A stretch of 26,724 nt of DNA, from positions 1-26,724 of the forward strand of contig JAUWYH010000001.1 of assembly GCA_030615975.1 (NCBI GenBank). Direction: 5' to 3'. Under the pieces are notes generated by a model. The model ran no database searches. It saw nothing but the letters and a program-made list of their open reading frames with translations, and was not told where the DNA came from. Both the position numbers and the translations under genes were made by a program. Of this stretch, positions 1 to 7,685 are shown piece by piece; position 1 is the stretch's first letter, and each line of letters begins with the position of its first letter. The stretch comes from Candidatus Aminicenantota bacterium (GTDB lineage Bacteria; Acidobacteriota; Aminicenantia; Aminicenantales; Aminicenantaceae).

Positions 1-134
1 AAACTGAAATTGAAATAAGAAAAGATGATGTAGAGCATATAAAGATCGACTTAACAAAAAGCAAAAATTGGAAAACTTTTGTACGATCTTCCCTTATTAT
101 GATAGCACTAGGCTTTCTATTAAACTCGTTATAA
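1..134 (+). CDS. C-terminal end of an unknown protein with a terminal membrane helix (partial)
   Basis: The window opens inside a reading frame (first full codon at position 3) that ends with TAA at 132-134, giving 43 residues. The visible part has a charged stretch (TEIEIRKDDVEHIKIDL) followed by a hydrophobic segment (SSLIMIALGFLLNSL) that could be a C-terminal transmembrane helix. The gene starts outside the window, so its family cannot be named. An open frame of this length could arise by chance. The mixed charged and hydrophobic pattern ending in a membrane-like helix makes a real gene end somewhat more likely than not. Confidence 0.4.
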   Translation, partial: TEIEIRKDDVEHIKIDLTKSKNWKTFVRSSLIMIALGFLLNSL

Positions 135-378
135 CCTATTATTTGCACTCCTCGACACTTCACTTAAAAGGTATCTAATACTGTCATCAAAATTACTGTC
201 CAAATTTGTAAGGCAGAGTCAAATTGAAACGAGTGGAAGCCAAAGACCCTAAGGCCCTGGCCTCCCGGAAATTGAAAAAGACAGCAGGGCGAAACAGTAC
301 TTAATCAAGAGGGCTTTTTAGCATGTAGAGATTAGTTCTCCAAATAGATTCACTTTATCTCTTTCTCTTCTTTTTTCC
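135..378. other. Intergenic region without a convincing gene
   Basis: No open frame with a ribosome binding site is visible. The stretch is AT-rich at both ends but holds a more GC-rich island at about 224-300. That island contains a short perfect dyad, AGGCC-CT-GGCCT (252-263), whose 2-nt spacer is too small for a normal hairpin loop. It also holds a 26-codon frame from TTG 224 to TAA 304 that lacks a Shine-Dalgarno sequence. I cannot assign either a function. Confidence 0.5.
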
Positions 379-408
379 TTGACATTGATTTACAATTCCC
401 ATTTTAAT
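379..408 (+). promoter_or_regulatory. Sigma70-type promoter for the M20 amidohydrolase
   Basis: A consensus -35 TTGACA (379-384) is followed after 18 bp by a -10-like TTTAAT (403-408) in AT-rich DNA, 86 bp before the start codon at 495. It is the only good promoter match upstream of this gene. The -10 is imperfect, so its exact placement is uncertain. Confidence 0.5.
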
Positions 409-494
409 ATTTATCTTTATATGATTTTAAAATTTAAGGATCTTGCTTTAATCAAAAAAGAATGATTTGATAAAAAAATAGAAAGGAGGATTAG

Positions 495-1979
495 ATGAAA
501 AAATTTTTTACATTGTTCTTAAGCTTACTCTTTCTTTTTTCGATTTTCGCTTATTCAGAAAAGGCGAAAGAAGATCCCCTTTTGCTTAAGGTCAAGCCAG
601 CTGAGCTCACTCCTTTGAAAAAGGAAGCATTTTCCTGGCTTGATACCAATATGGCTGAGCTTGCTAAAATCAATGAAAAGATCTGGAGTTATGCTGAAGT
701 GGCTATGGAAGAATACGAATCAGCTGAACTTTTGGCTTCTTATTTAGAGAAAAAAGGATTCAAGGTGACAAGGGGAGTAGCAAGTATGCCGACCGCTTTT
801 GTCGCTGTTTACGGTTCAGGCGAGCCAGTGATAGGAATCCTGGCTGAGTATGACGCTCTCCCTGGACTCTCTCAAAAACCCGTTCCTTCCAAGCAACCTG
901 TGGAAGAGGGCAAGCCCGGCCATGGATGCGGTCACAATATTTTCGGTACAGCCAGTACGGCTGCAGCTGTGGCCATGAAAGAAGTCATGGAGAAACAGAA
1001 ATTATCAGGGACGATTAAACTTTTTGGCTGTCCGGCTGAAGAAACTGTGGTAGGCAAAGTTTTTATGGCGCGTGATGGCGTTTTCGATGGCCTTTCCTGT
1101 TGTATTCAGTGGCACCCTAGTTCTGTAAATGGAGTCTCTTTGGGTTCGAGCAATGCCTTGAATCAGTTCGAGGTAGAATTTTTTGGAAAAACAGCTCATG
1201 CTGCTGGTGATCCTTGGCGTGCTCGAAGTGCCCTTGATGCCATCGAATTGACCAATATCGGCTTGAATTATCTCCGTGAGCATCTAAAGCCTACAGCCAG
1301 GATTCATTATGTGATCCTCGACGGAGGAGGTGCTCCCAATGTCGTCCCTGATTATGCTCGAGCATGGTACTATGTGCGAGACATAAATCGGGAAAGTGCT
1401 GAGAAAGATTATGAGCGGGTACTTAAAATAATCGAAGGCGCGGCTAAGATGACAGAGACAATATATAAAATCCGTTTCATTAGTGGGGTGCATGAAATGC
1501 TATCCAATCGTCCAGGAAATGAGATTGTTTACAGCAATTTACTTCTTGTAGGGCCACCGCAGTTTACAGAGGAAGAACAGGCATATGCCAAGGAAATTCA
1601 AAAAAATTTAGGGATTGAGGAAAAAGGCTTGAAAAAAGAGATTGAACCCTTCAAGCTTCCCCAAAGAAGCTGGGGAGGGGGCTCAACAGATGTAGCAGAG
1701 GTAAGCTGGCTGACTCCTACAACATCACTGGGAGTGGCGTTCAAGCCTGAGGGAACGCCTGGGCACCACTGGGCAGCAGTGGCCTGCGGAGGAATGTCCA
1801 TCGGACATAAAGCTATGATAACTGCTGCCAAAGTCATGGCTGCTTCAGGGATAGATTTTCTCACCAATCCGGGAATAATCAAGAAGATGAGGGCAGAATG
1901 GATGGAGAGAAAGGAAGGAAAAGAATATAAATCTCCTCTACCTGTGGACCTTGAACCACCAGTCAAACCGAAAAAATAA
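495..1979 (+). CDS. Exported M20-family amidohydrolase/peptidase (AbgB-like)
   Basis: This 494-aa protein starts at ATG 495, preceded by a strong AGGAGG (484-489). It opens with a Sec-type signal sequence (residues 1 to about 20, MKKFF then a Leu/Phe-rich core) without a lipobox Cys, so it probably acts outside the cytoplasm. M20 metallo-hydrolase hallmarks follow in order: GILAEYDALPGLSQ (114-127), the metal-ligand motif GHGCGHN (142-148), PAEE (180-183), a WHP histidine (207), TAHAAG (233-238), and a late GTPGHHW (420-426). The STDVAEVSW stretch (397-405) resembles AbgB, the p-aminobenzoyl-glutamate hydrolase subunit, and related dipeptide or N-acyl-amino acid hydrolases. M20 enzymes usually bind two zinc ions and cleave amide bonds; the substrate cannot be read from sequence. 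The export signal is unusual compared with cytoplasmic AbgB. The gene appears monocistronic. Confidence 0.85.
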   Translation: MKKFFTLFLSLLFLFSIFAYSEKAKEDPLLLKVKPAELTPLKKEAFSWLDTNMAELAKINEKIWSYAEVAMEEYESAELLASYLEKKGFKVTRGVASMPTAFVAVYGSGEPVIGILAEYDALPGLSQKPVPSKQPVEEGKPGHGCGHNIFGTASTAAAVAMKEVMEKQKLSGTIKLFGCPAEETVVGKVFMARDGVFDGLSCCIQWHPSSVNGVSLGSSNALNQFEVEFFGKTAHAAGDPWRARSALDAIELTNIGLNYLREHLKPTARIHYVILDGGGAPNVVPDYARAWYYVRDINRESAEKDYERVLKIIEGAAKMTETIYKIRFISGVHEMLSNRPGNEIVYSNLLLVGPPQFTEEEQAYAKEIQKNLGIEEKGLKKEIEPFKLPQRSWGGGSTDVAEVSWLTPTTSLGVAFKPEGTPGHHWAAVACGGMSIGHKAMITAAKVMAASGIDFLTNPGIIKKMRAEWMERKEGKEYKSPLPVDLEPPVKPKK

Positions 1980-2054
1980 TTTTAAAATTTCGGAATAATG
2001 TAGCGAAGGAATAACTGGCGAAAAATTAGGAGGAATATGCGTTTTTCCATATCA

Positions 2055-2083
2055 TTGACATATGTTATATTATATCTTATAGT
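2055..2083 (+). promoter_or_regulatory. Promoter of the antitoxin-toxin pair
   Basis: A perfect TTGACA (2055-2060), a 17-bp spacer and TATAGT (2078-2083) form a near-consensus sigma70 promoter 25 bp before the antitoxin start codon. The 5' leader is therefore very short and carries the ribosome binding site GGAGG (2099-2103). Confidence 0.7.
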
Positions 2084-2088
2084 ATAAT
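2069..2088. promoter_or_regulatory. Candidate antitoxin operator (inverted repeat over the -10)
   Basis: The inverted repeat ATTATA-8 nt-TATAAT lies across the -10 element of the toxin-antitoxin promoter. Phd/YefM-type antitoxins commonly bind palindromes at this position to repress their own operon. The repeat is AT-only in an AT-rich stretch, so chance occurrence is quite possible. Confidence 0.3.
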
Positions 2089-2108
2089 TATATATTTCGG
2101 AGGCAAAA

Positions 2109-2387
2109 ATGAAGACTATAAACGCATTGGCTTTTCGTAAAAAATTTGGCAGCATCCTTGATGAGGTGCATTTTAAGAAAACACATATAATTATATCTAG
2201 ATCAAATAAGCCTTTAGCAGTGATAATTCCTTTTGATGATTATAAAGAGCAAGAAGAAAAAAAGGCTAGAGAGAAAAGACTTCGCTTAGCTGCATATAAG
2301 ATCGATCAATGGCGAAAGAAACATACTCAGGAACTAAGAGGCTTAAGTTCAATAGATGTAATTCGCCAAATAAGAACAGAAAGATGA
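2109..2387 (+). CDS. Antitoxin of a type II toxin-antitoxin pair (Phd/YefM-like)
   Basis: This 92-aa protein starts at ATG 2109 with a GGAGG site 5 bp upstream. The N-terminal half matches the Phd/YefM pattern: an opening KTINALAFRKKFGSILDEV (residues 2-20), then strands ending in SRSNKPLAVIIPFDDY (30-45), which form the DNA-binding dimer fold in this family. The C-terminal half (about 46-92) is highly charged and probably the flexible toxin-neutralising segment. Its TGA stop overlaps the ATG of the PIN-domain toxin (ATGA, 2384-2387), the usual translational coupling of such pairs. By family behaviour it would bind its own promoter and be degraded faster than the toxin. Family assignment is by pattern; the toxin partner supports it. 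Confidence 0.8.
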   Translation: MKTINALAFRKKFGSILDEVHFKKTHIIISRSNKPLAVIIPFDDYKEQEEKKAREKRLRLAAYKIDQWRKKHTQELRGLSSIDVIRQIRTER

Positions 2388-2806
2388 TTGTCTTAGATGC
2401 ATCTATAATATTGAAAATGATTTTTGAAGAGCAGGATACTCATCTGGCACTTCAACTGAGAGAGAATCATGTTACAGGAAAAGAAAAAATTGCTGCTCCT
2501 GAACTTATATTTTATGAAATTGCTAATGTTTTGGCCACTAAGACCCCTTTATCTGTTAAAAGTGCTTCTTCAGCCTTGAATGAAATATTTAACCTTGAAA
2601 TTGAAACTTTCACCTTAGGTATGGAAGAATTTCTCTCCTCAATAAGTTTTTCCCATAAATATAAAATTAGTGTTTATGATGCGAGCTATATAATTTTAGC
2701 TGATAGACTTAACTGTGATTTCATCACCGCTGATGTGAAACTATTTAAAAAAATAAAAGATTTGAAGTTTATCAGATTATTAAAGGATGTTAAACTGCCA
2801 AGCTAA
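2384..2806 (+). CDS. PIN-domain ribonuclease toxin (VapC-like)
   Basis: This 140-aa protein begins MIVLDASIIL at ATG 2384, overlapping the antitoxin stop by 4 nt. I chose this start over an upstream in-frame ATG at 2309 because it gives the canonical PIN opening and coupling. The four acidic residues that chelate Mg/Mn in PIN nucleases are in place: D5 (VLDAS), E45 (LIFYEIANVL), D99 (VYDASY) and D117 (TADVKLF). In this family the toxin cleaves tRNA or other RNA when free and is silenced by its antitoxin. The length fits VapC (about 130-145 aa). The pair is likely autoregulated from the promoter before the antitoxin. No truncation is seen, so it should be active. Confidence 0.85.
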   Translation: MIVLDASIILKMIFEEQDTHLALQLRENHVTGKEKIAAPELIFYEIANVLATKTPLSVKSASSALNEIFNLEIETFTLGMEEFLSSISFSHKYKISVYDASYIILADRLNCDFITADVKLFKKIKDLKFIRLLKDVKLPS

Positions 2807-2968
2807 ATATTATAAAATAATAAAGTAAATTATGAGAGAAAATTTGGTATTAATATTAGCCCAGGTTAGTCATTGTAGAGAATAAAGGAGGTTGGAGAGA
2901 AAGGCATTTTTTCTTTTTGGTGACTTGCTCTGCATGTCAGGAGTTGACGGTAATTGGCTAAAACAAGA

Positions 2969-4180
2969 TCATCTGGCCTCATGAGAACTCTTTCGTGGTG
3001 GTGTGTGCTTGTTTTTCCGGATAAAAGAGGGTGTTTCATAAGGCTCCCAGCGTTTTTCCCAAGCTGGCCTATTCCAGAGAGCCTCGTTTCCCTTTGGCTC
3101 GAACACATAGTCAGGCGTATCCTGCTCAACTTGGAAGGGAGGAGGAGTTTCCGGACGGGAAAGTGTACGATCCTCTGGAGCGATTGCCTCTCTTTCTGGT
3201 GGTGATTCGAAGCCTGTAGCAATGACAGTCACTTTCACCATTTCTTTCAGGCTTTCGTCAATGACTGTCCCAAAAATAATATTGGCTTCTTGATGAGCGA
3301 TGCTGTGGATAAGCTGGGAGGCTTTAGAGACTTCATGGAGGGTTATGTCTTTACCACCTGTGATATTGATCAGGACTCCCTGAGCTCCTTCTATCGAAGT
3401 ATCGACTAAAAGCGGACTGGATATTGCTTTTTGAGCAGCATCCACAGATCTGTTTTCGCCAGAGGCTAATCCTGTTCCCATGAAAGCCATTCCCATATCT
3501 TTCATGATGGACTTGACGTCAGCAAAGTCCAGGTTGATCAATCCCGGTCTTGTAATAAGATCAGAAATGCCCTGAACGGCTTGGCGGAGAATGTCATCAG
3601 CCATTTTAAAAGCATCCTGAATGGAAGTATCCAGGTTGACTGTCTGGAGGAGCCTTTCATTGGGAATGGAAATAACTGTATCGACAGCAGATTTCAGTTC
3701 GGCTAGACCTTCCTCGGCCTGTTTTGCTCTGATTTTCCCCTCAAACTCGAAGGGAAGAGTAACAATTGCGATAGCCAAGATATCCATCTCTGAGGCGAGA
3801 TTGGCAAAGATGGGAATCGCTCCTGTTCCTGTTCCACCACCCAGACCAGTGGTTAGAAAAACCATGTCAGCACCCTGAAGAAGCTCGATGAGCTTTTCGG
3901 TATCTTCCATTGCGGCTTCTTTGCCGATATCTGGCCTCCCTCCTGATCCTAGACCTTTTGTCCGCTGAGCACCAATCTGGACTTTTATCCTGGCATTGTT
4001 GCTGCTAAGAGCTTGAAGGTCGGTATTGACAGCGATGAACTCCACTCCTTCGATTTGGGTTTCGATCATTCGGTTTATGGCGTTTCCTCCACCTCCTCCG
4101 ATACCAACAACCTTGATTTTGGCGCCGAAACGTTCTTCCACCAGGTGGAATTTTAATTTGCTTTTTATTTCGTTATTCAT
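2969..4180 (-). CDS. ftsZ: Cell division GTPase FtsZ
   Basis: FtsZ is the tubulin-like GTPase that polymerises into the Z-ring. This 403-aa protein has the GTP-binding loop IGGGGGNA (27-34), the tubulin signature GGGTGTG (114-120) and the T7 catalytic loop residues N216, D218 and D221 (NLDFAD), so both halves of the polymer-interface active site are present. After the globular core (to about 318) comes a roughly 60-residue Pro/Glu-rich linker, then the conserved C-terminal peptide YETPSFIRK (381-389) that binds FtsA. A further basic tail of 14 residues follows, whereas many FtsZ proteins end close to this peptide. The start codon has AGGAGG upstream. It is the last gene of the dcw operon, 9 nt after ftsA. 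No clear terminator hairpin is visible downstream. Confidence 0.97.
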   Translation of the reverse strand: MNNEIKSKLKFHLVEERFGAKIKVVGIGGGGGNAINRMIETQIEGVEFIAVNTDLQALSSNNARIKVQIGAQRTKGLGSGGRPDIGKEAAMEDTEKLIELLQGADMVFLTTGLGGGTGTGAIPIFANLASEMDILAIAIVTLPFEFEGKIRAKQAEEGLAELKSAVDTVISIPNERLLQTVNLDTSIQDAFKMADDILRQAVQGISDLITRPGLINLDFADVKSIMKDMGMAFMGTGLASGENRSVDAAQKAISSPLLVDTSIEGAQGVLINITGGKDITLHEVSKASQLIHSIAHQEANIIFGTVIDESLKEMVKVTVIATGFESPPEREAIAPEDRTLSRPETPPPFQVEQDTPDYVFEPKGNEALWNRPAWEKRWEPYETPSFIRKNKHTPPRKSSHEAR

Positions 4181-4189
4181 TTTTTCCTC

Positions 4190-5413
4190 CTATGCTTCTT
4201 TGAGCCAATCTTTGAATTTGGCCCAAAAACCTTTTTTTCTATCTTTAGACATACCTCTTTCTTTCCATTGGTTATATCCGTAGAGGATAAGGCCAACCGC
4301 AGTAGCGTAGTCTGGAGTGCTGACCCGGTCAACCAGTCCTCCTACACCGCTGGGGTCACCACGTCTTACAGGTAAATCAAAAATTTCTTCTGCAATTTCT
4401 TCCAGCCCATCAAGCAAAGCCGTGCCTCCAGTGAGGACAACTCCGGAGTTAAGAGATTTTTCATATCCCATCCTTTTTATGTCATTGTCAACTAAACGAA
4501 AAATCTCTTCTGCTCTGGGTTGAATGATATCCGCCAATATTTGCCGGGAAAGAATTCTAGGCTTTTTACCTCGGCCTACAGAAGGGACTTCTATTGTCTC
4601 CTGTTCATCTTCGATGGGAGAGGAGACACAGCCAAATTTTTTCTTTATTTTTTCTGCTTCTGGGATCGGTGTCCGAAGTCCAACGGCAATGTCATTGGTG
4701 AAATTGTCTCCTCCGATGGGGATTATGGACGTGTACCATAAGCTGCCACGTTCAAAAATAGCGATTTCAGTGGTTCCGCCGCCGATATCAATAAGACCGA
4801 TCCCAAGTTCCATCTCGTCATGAGTCAGGGTGGAAGTACTTGTGGCTATCTGGTTCAGAACAGTTTGTTTAATTTCGATCCCAGCTCTTGTGATACAGGT
4901 TTTCAGGTTTTGAACAGAAGTAATTGCACCGGTGACAATGTGGACATTGACTTCAAGCTTTATTCCGCTCATCCCGAGAGGATCTTTGATTCCGTCTTGC
5001 TCGTCGACCACAAATTCTTGAGGAATAATATGTATGATTTCTCTATCAGGAGGGATGGATACAGCTTTAGACTGGTTAATTACACGTTTTATATCTTCGG
5101 AGCTTATTTCTTTGTTTTTGCCTGAAACAGCGATAACTCCGCGGCTATTGAAGCTTTTTATGTGAGCTCCAGAAATACCGATAAAAGCCGAATCGATTTC
5201 AACTCCAGCCATAAGCTCAGCCTCTTCTTGAGCCCTTTTGATGGACTCCACTGTGGCTTCTAAATTTACGACAACGCCTTTTCTTAATCCTTTAGACTCG
5301 GTTGTTCCAATTCCTATGATCTCTATTTTTTTCTCTTCTGTGATCTCTCCGATAATGGCCGCAATTTTTTTTGTCCCAATGTCAAATCCGACAATATGAC
5401 TATTCTTTGGCAT
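4190..5413 (-). CDS. ftsA: Cell division protein FtsA (actin-like membrane tether of FtsZ)
   Basis: FtsA is an actin-family ATPase that anchors FtsZ to the inner membrane and recruits later divisome proteins. The 407-aa sequence shows phosphate-1 FDIGTKK (10-16), the family-specific 1C/SHS2 region in place of actin subdomain 1B (about 85-165), phosphate-2 DIGGGTTE (209-216) and the adenosine motif GVVLTGGTALLDG (324-336). The C-terminus is an amphipathic Trp/Phe/Lys helix, KKGFWAKFKDWLKEA (393-407), the expected membrane-targeting sequence. The ATG shares one base with the ftsQ stop (TAATG), with GGAGG just upstream inside ftsQ, indicating coupled translation. ftsZ follows after 9 nt. Confidence 0.96.
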   Translation of the reverse strand: MPKNSHIVGFDIGTKKIAAIIGEITEEKKIEIIGIGTTESKGLRKGVVVNLEATVESIKRAQEEAELMAGVEIDSAFIGISGAHIKSFNSRGVIAVSGKNKEISSEDIKRVINQSKAVSIPPDREIIHIIPQEFVVDEQDGIKDPLGMSGIKLEVNVHIVTGAITSVQNLKTCITRAGIEIKQTVLNQIATSTSTLTHDEMELGIGLIDIGGGTTEIAIFERGSLWYTSIIPIGGDNFTNDIAVGLRTPIPEAEKIKKKFGCVSSPIEDEQETIEVPSVGRGKKPRILSRQILADIIQPRAEEIFRLVDNDIKRMGYEKSLNSGVVLTGGTALLDGLEEIAEEIFDLPVRRGDPSGVGGLVDRVSTPDYATAVGLILYGYNQWKERGMSKDRKKGFWAKFKDWLKEA

Positions 5414-6282
5414 TATCTTGCCTCCTTCTCAGAATTGGGAAAAAGGTCTTGAATCGTGGATTTCTGAGATTTGATGTATAGGCGATCCTGGAATCGAAGG
5501 TCCACATATTCAAGCGGTTCATATTTTTCTAAACGTGAGTGCCATTTTTGGAAAATCTTCAATTTCTGGGAAAATTGCTCTGCGCCAAGAATAAAATTTG
5601 TCTCTGATCCTTTAAGTTTAAGGGTAACATTTTCATAATCTGTAAGATCTAGAATCTCGACTTTTTTTCTCTCTGAGGGTATGAAACTCTCCAGACATTC
5701 CCATGCCAGTGCAATTTTATCTTTGTAATCTTTTTTGAAATTATTCGAATCGACGAGAAGAGGAAGACCTTGGTTTTCCTGAAAATTAATTTTTTCAAGC
5801 AGGATTCCTTCTTTGTCAATAAGGTAAAAATTTTCTTTTTTCAACACAGCCACTGGTGTTCTTTCTCTGATTTCGATCCTTAAGGAAGAAGGGAAAATTT
5901 TTCTTACACAGATATTTTCCACCCATCTATGGCCTTCTAATAATTCCTGAAGAAGGCCTATGTCGAGCAGGAGAATATTTCCAAAGTTTTTTCCCTTAAA
6001 AAATTCTTGAATTTCTTCTTTTACCACTGCTCTTTTGGAAGCAATCTCTATTCCCTTGACATCCAGATGATCCCAGGAAATCAAGAAAAGATAGATTTGT
6101 TGAATAAGAAAGAATATCCCACCCAAAAAAAGGAAAGTCAATAAAATATGGATAAATTTTAACCTGATTTTTCTTTGTATCTTTTTTGTTTTGATTTTTT
6201 CCCGGCGACGCTTGAACTGGAAGGTTTTTGAAAGAAGAGGCTCTGTTCTGTACTTTAGAGCTGGATTTAAATTAACAGCCAT
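5413..6282 (-). CDS. ftsQ: Cell division protein FtsQ/DivIB (POTRA domain)
   Basis: FtsQ is a bitopic divisome scaffold that binds FtsL/FtsB and links the cytoplasmic ring to septal wall synthesis. The 289-aa protein has a long, very basic cytoplasmic N-terminus (residues 1-42), one transmembrane helix (about 43-69) and then a POTRA-like region (about 72-141) beginning LDVKGIEIAS and ending VRKIFPSSLRIEIRERTPVAVL, the characteristic FtsQ end of this domain. The C-terminal beta domain (about 145-275) is divergent, as usual for the family. It lies 2 nt after murC and overlaps ftsA by one base. Its position, topology and POTRA pattern make the call firm despite low overall conservation. Confidence 0.92.
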   Translation of the reverse strand: MAVNLNPALKYRTEPLLSKTFQFKRRREKIKTKKIQRKIRLKFIHILLTFLFLGGIFFLIQQIYLFLISWDHLDVKGIEIASKRAVVKEEIQEFFKGKNFGNILLLDIGLLQELLEGHRWVENICVRKIFPSSLRIEIRERTPVAVLKKENFYLIDKEGILLEKINFQENQGLPLLVDSNNFKKDYKDKIALAWECLESFIPSERKKVEILDLTDYENVTLKLKGSETNFILGAEQFSQKLKIFQKWHSRLEKYEPLEYVDLRFQDRLYIKSQKSTIQDLFPNSEKEAR

Positions 6283-6284
6283 GA

Positions 6285-7673
6285 TTATGCTTTTCCTTCC
6301 AGGGATTTTATGATATCAGGGATGATCCGATATATGTTTCCCGCTCCCATGACGATAATCAAGTCTTTAGGAAGAACGATTTTTCCAATCAAAGAAGGAA
6401 TTTTCTCCATGTTTGGTTCGAAAAAAACATTTTTGTGACCAAACTTCTCTATTTCCTGATACAGAGCTTCACCCGAGATGCCTGGGATTGGCTTTTCCCC
6501 TGCCGGGTATATTTCCGTGATGACTAGAACATCTGCTTGGTTGAAGGAGGTAGCAAAGCTCTTCATGAGCAGAGAGAGACGGGTGTAGCGATGAGGTTGA
6601 AAAATCCCCACAGTCCTCCGCAACCATCCTTTTTTAGCTGCTTCGAGAGTGGCCTTTATTTCTGTGGGATGATGGGCATAATCCTCAAAAATCATCGTTT
6701 CGTTTATAATTTTCTTTAGTTCAAAACGGCGGCCGATCCCTCGATAACTCTCCAAACCTTTAAAAATTAGGGAAGGCGAAATCTCCAAATCCATTCCCAC
6801 ACATACGGCTGCCATTGCATTATAGATATTGTGTATTCCCGGAACATTGAGTTTGAGATCTCCAAATTTTCCCCCTTTCCAGTAAAGAGTAGAAGCGCTT
6901 GAAAAGGTTTCGAACTTCGGGTCTCGAGCAAAAATATCGGCTTGGCTGGAGAATCCGTAAGTGATTATTCTCCGATCAAGGGAAGGAATTATACTTTGGA
7001 GATTGGGATCATCAAGGCATAGAACCACAGGACAGTAGAACGGTACACTGTTAGCAAAATGGATAAACGTGTTTTTGATTTCGTCAAGTGTTTTATAATA
7101 ATCTAAATGCTCCTCATCCAGGTTGGTAAGTACTGCAATGAAAGGGGAGAGATAAAGAAATGACCGGTCGCTTTCATCGGCTTCAGCAACAATAAAATCT
7201 CCTTCTCCTAATTTGGCATGGCCACCGATTGTATTCAGCCGTCCTCCAACGATAATAGTCGGATCAAATCCAGCTAATTCGAGGACTTGAGCAATCATGG
7301 ACGTTGTAGAAGTCTTGCCGTGAGAACCAGCAACAGCAATTCCGTATTTCATCCTCATCAATTCAGCTAGCATCTCTGCCCGCGGTATGACTGGTATTTT
7401 TCGGCGTCTTGCTTCTTTGACTTCGACGTTGTCTTCTTTTATAGCCGTGGAGACGACCACAACGTCGGCTCCTTCTACTCTTTCAGCTTTATGGCCTATG
7501 GATATTTTTGCTCCAAGGCGAGCAAGGCGCTTTGTGGCTTCGTTAACGTTGATATCTGTTCCAGAAACGTCGTAACCAAGGTTTAAGAGTACTTCAGCTA
7601 TACCACTCATGCCAGTGCCGCCGATACCTATCATATGGATGTGTTTAAACTTTTTGTTAATATGTTTTTCCAA
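6285..7673 (-). CDS. murC: UDP-N-acetylmuramate--L-alanine ligase MurC
   Basis: MurC adds L-alanine to UDP-MurNAc with ATP in the cytoplasm, the first peptide step of the precursor. The 462-aa protein has the N-terminal Rossmann motif MIGIGGTGMSG (14-24), the Mur-ligase P-loop AGSHGKTSTT (115-124), the EADESDRSF Mg/substrate motif (163-171), and LTNLDEEHLDYY and EDYAHHPTE further on. The start is TTG at 7673, with AAGGA a few bases upstream. The first in-frame ATG (residue 14) would begin inside the nucleotide-binding strand, so TTG is preferred. It lies 12 nt after murG and 2 nt before ftsQ. MurB and Ddl, which often sit on this side of murC, are not encoded here. Confidence 0.96.
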   Translation of the reverse strand: MEKHINKKFKHIHMIGIGGTGMSGIAEVLLNLGYDVSGTDINVNEATKRLARLGAKISIGHKAERVEGADVVVVSTAIKEDNVEVKEARRRKIPVIPRAEMLAELMRMKYGIAVAGSHGKTSTTSMIAQVLELAGFDPTIIVGGRLNTIGGHAKLGEGDFIVAEADESDRSFLYLSPFIAVLTNLDEEHLDYYKTLDEIKNTFIHFANSVPFYCPVVLCLDDPNLQSIIPSLDRRIITYGFSSQADIFARDPKFETFSSASTLYWKGGKFGDLKLNVPGIHNIYNAMAAVCVGMDLEISPSLIFKGLESYRGIGRRFELKKIINETMIFEDYAHHPTEIKATLEAAKKGWLRRTVGIFQPHRYTRLSLLMKSFATSFNQADVLVITEIYPAGEKPIPGISGEALYQEIEKFGHKNVFFEPNMEKIPSLIGKIVLPKDLIIVMGAGNIYRIIPDIIKSLEGKA

Positions 7674-7685
7674 TTGGAATCCTTA

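Noticed and set aside
224..304. 26-codon frame starting TTG in the first intergenic region
   Set aside because: No ribosome binding site, no promoter close by, too short to judge; kept only as a note.
2309..2383. Upstream ATG for the PIN toxin
   Set aside because: It lies inside the antitoxin gene and adds 25 unlike residues before the canonical VLDAS opening.
2866..3222. 118-aa minus-strand frame at the ftsZ 3' end
   Set aside because: It is a frame shadow of the ftsZ linker and tail.
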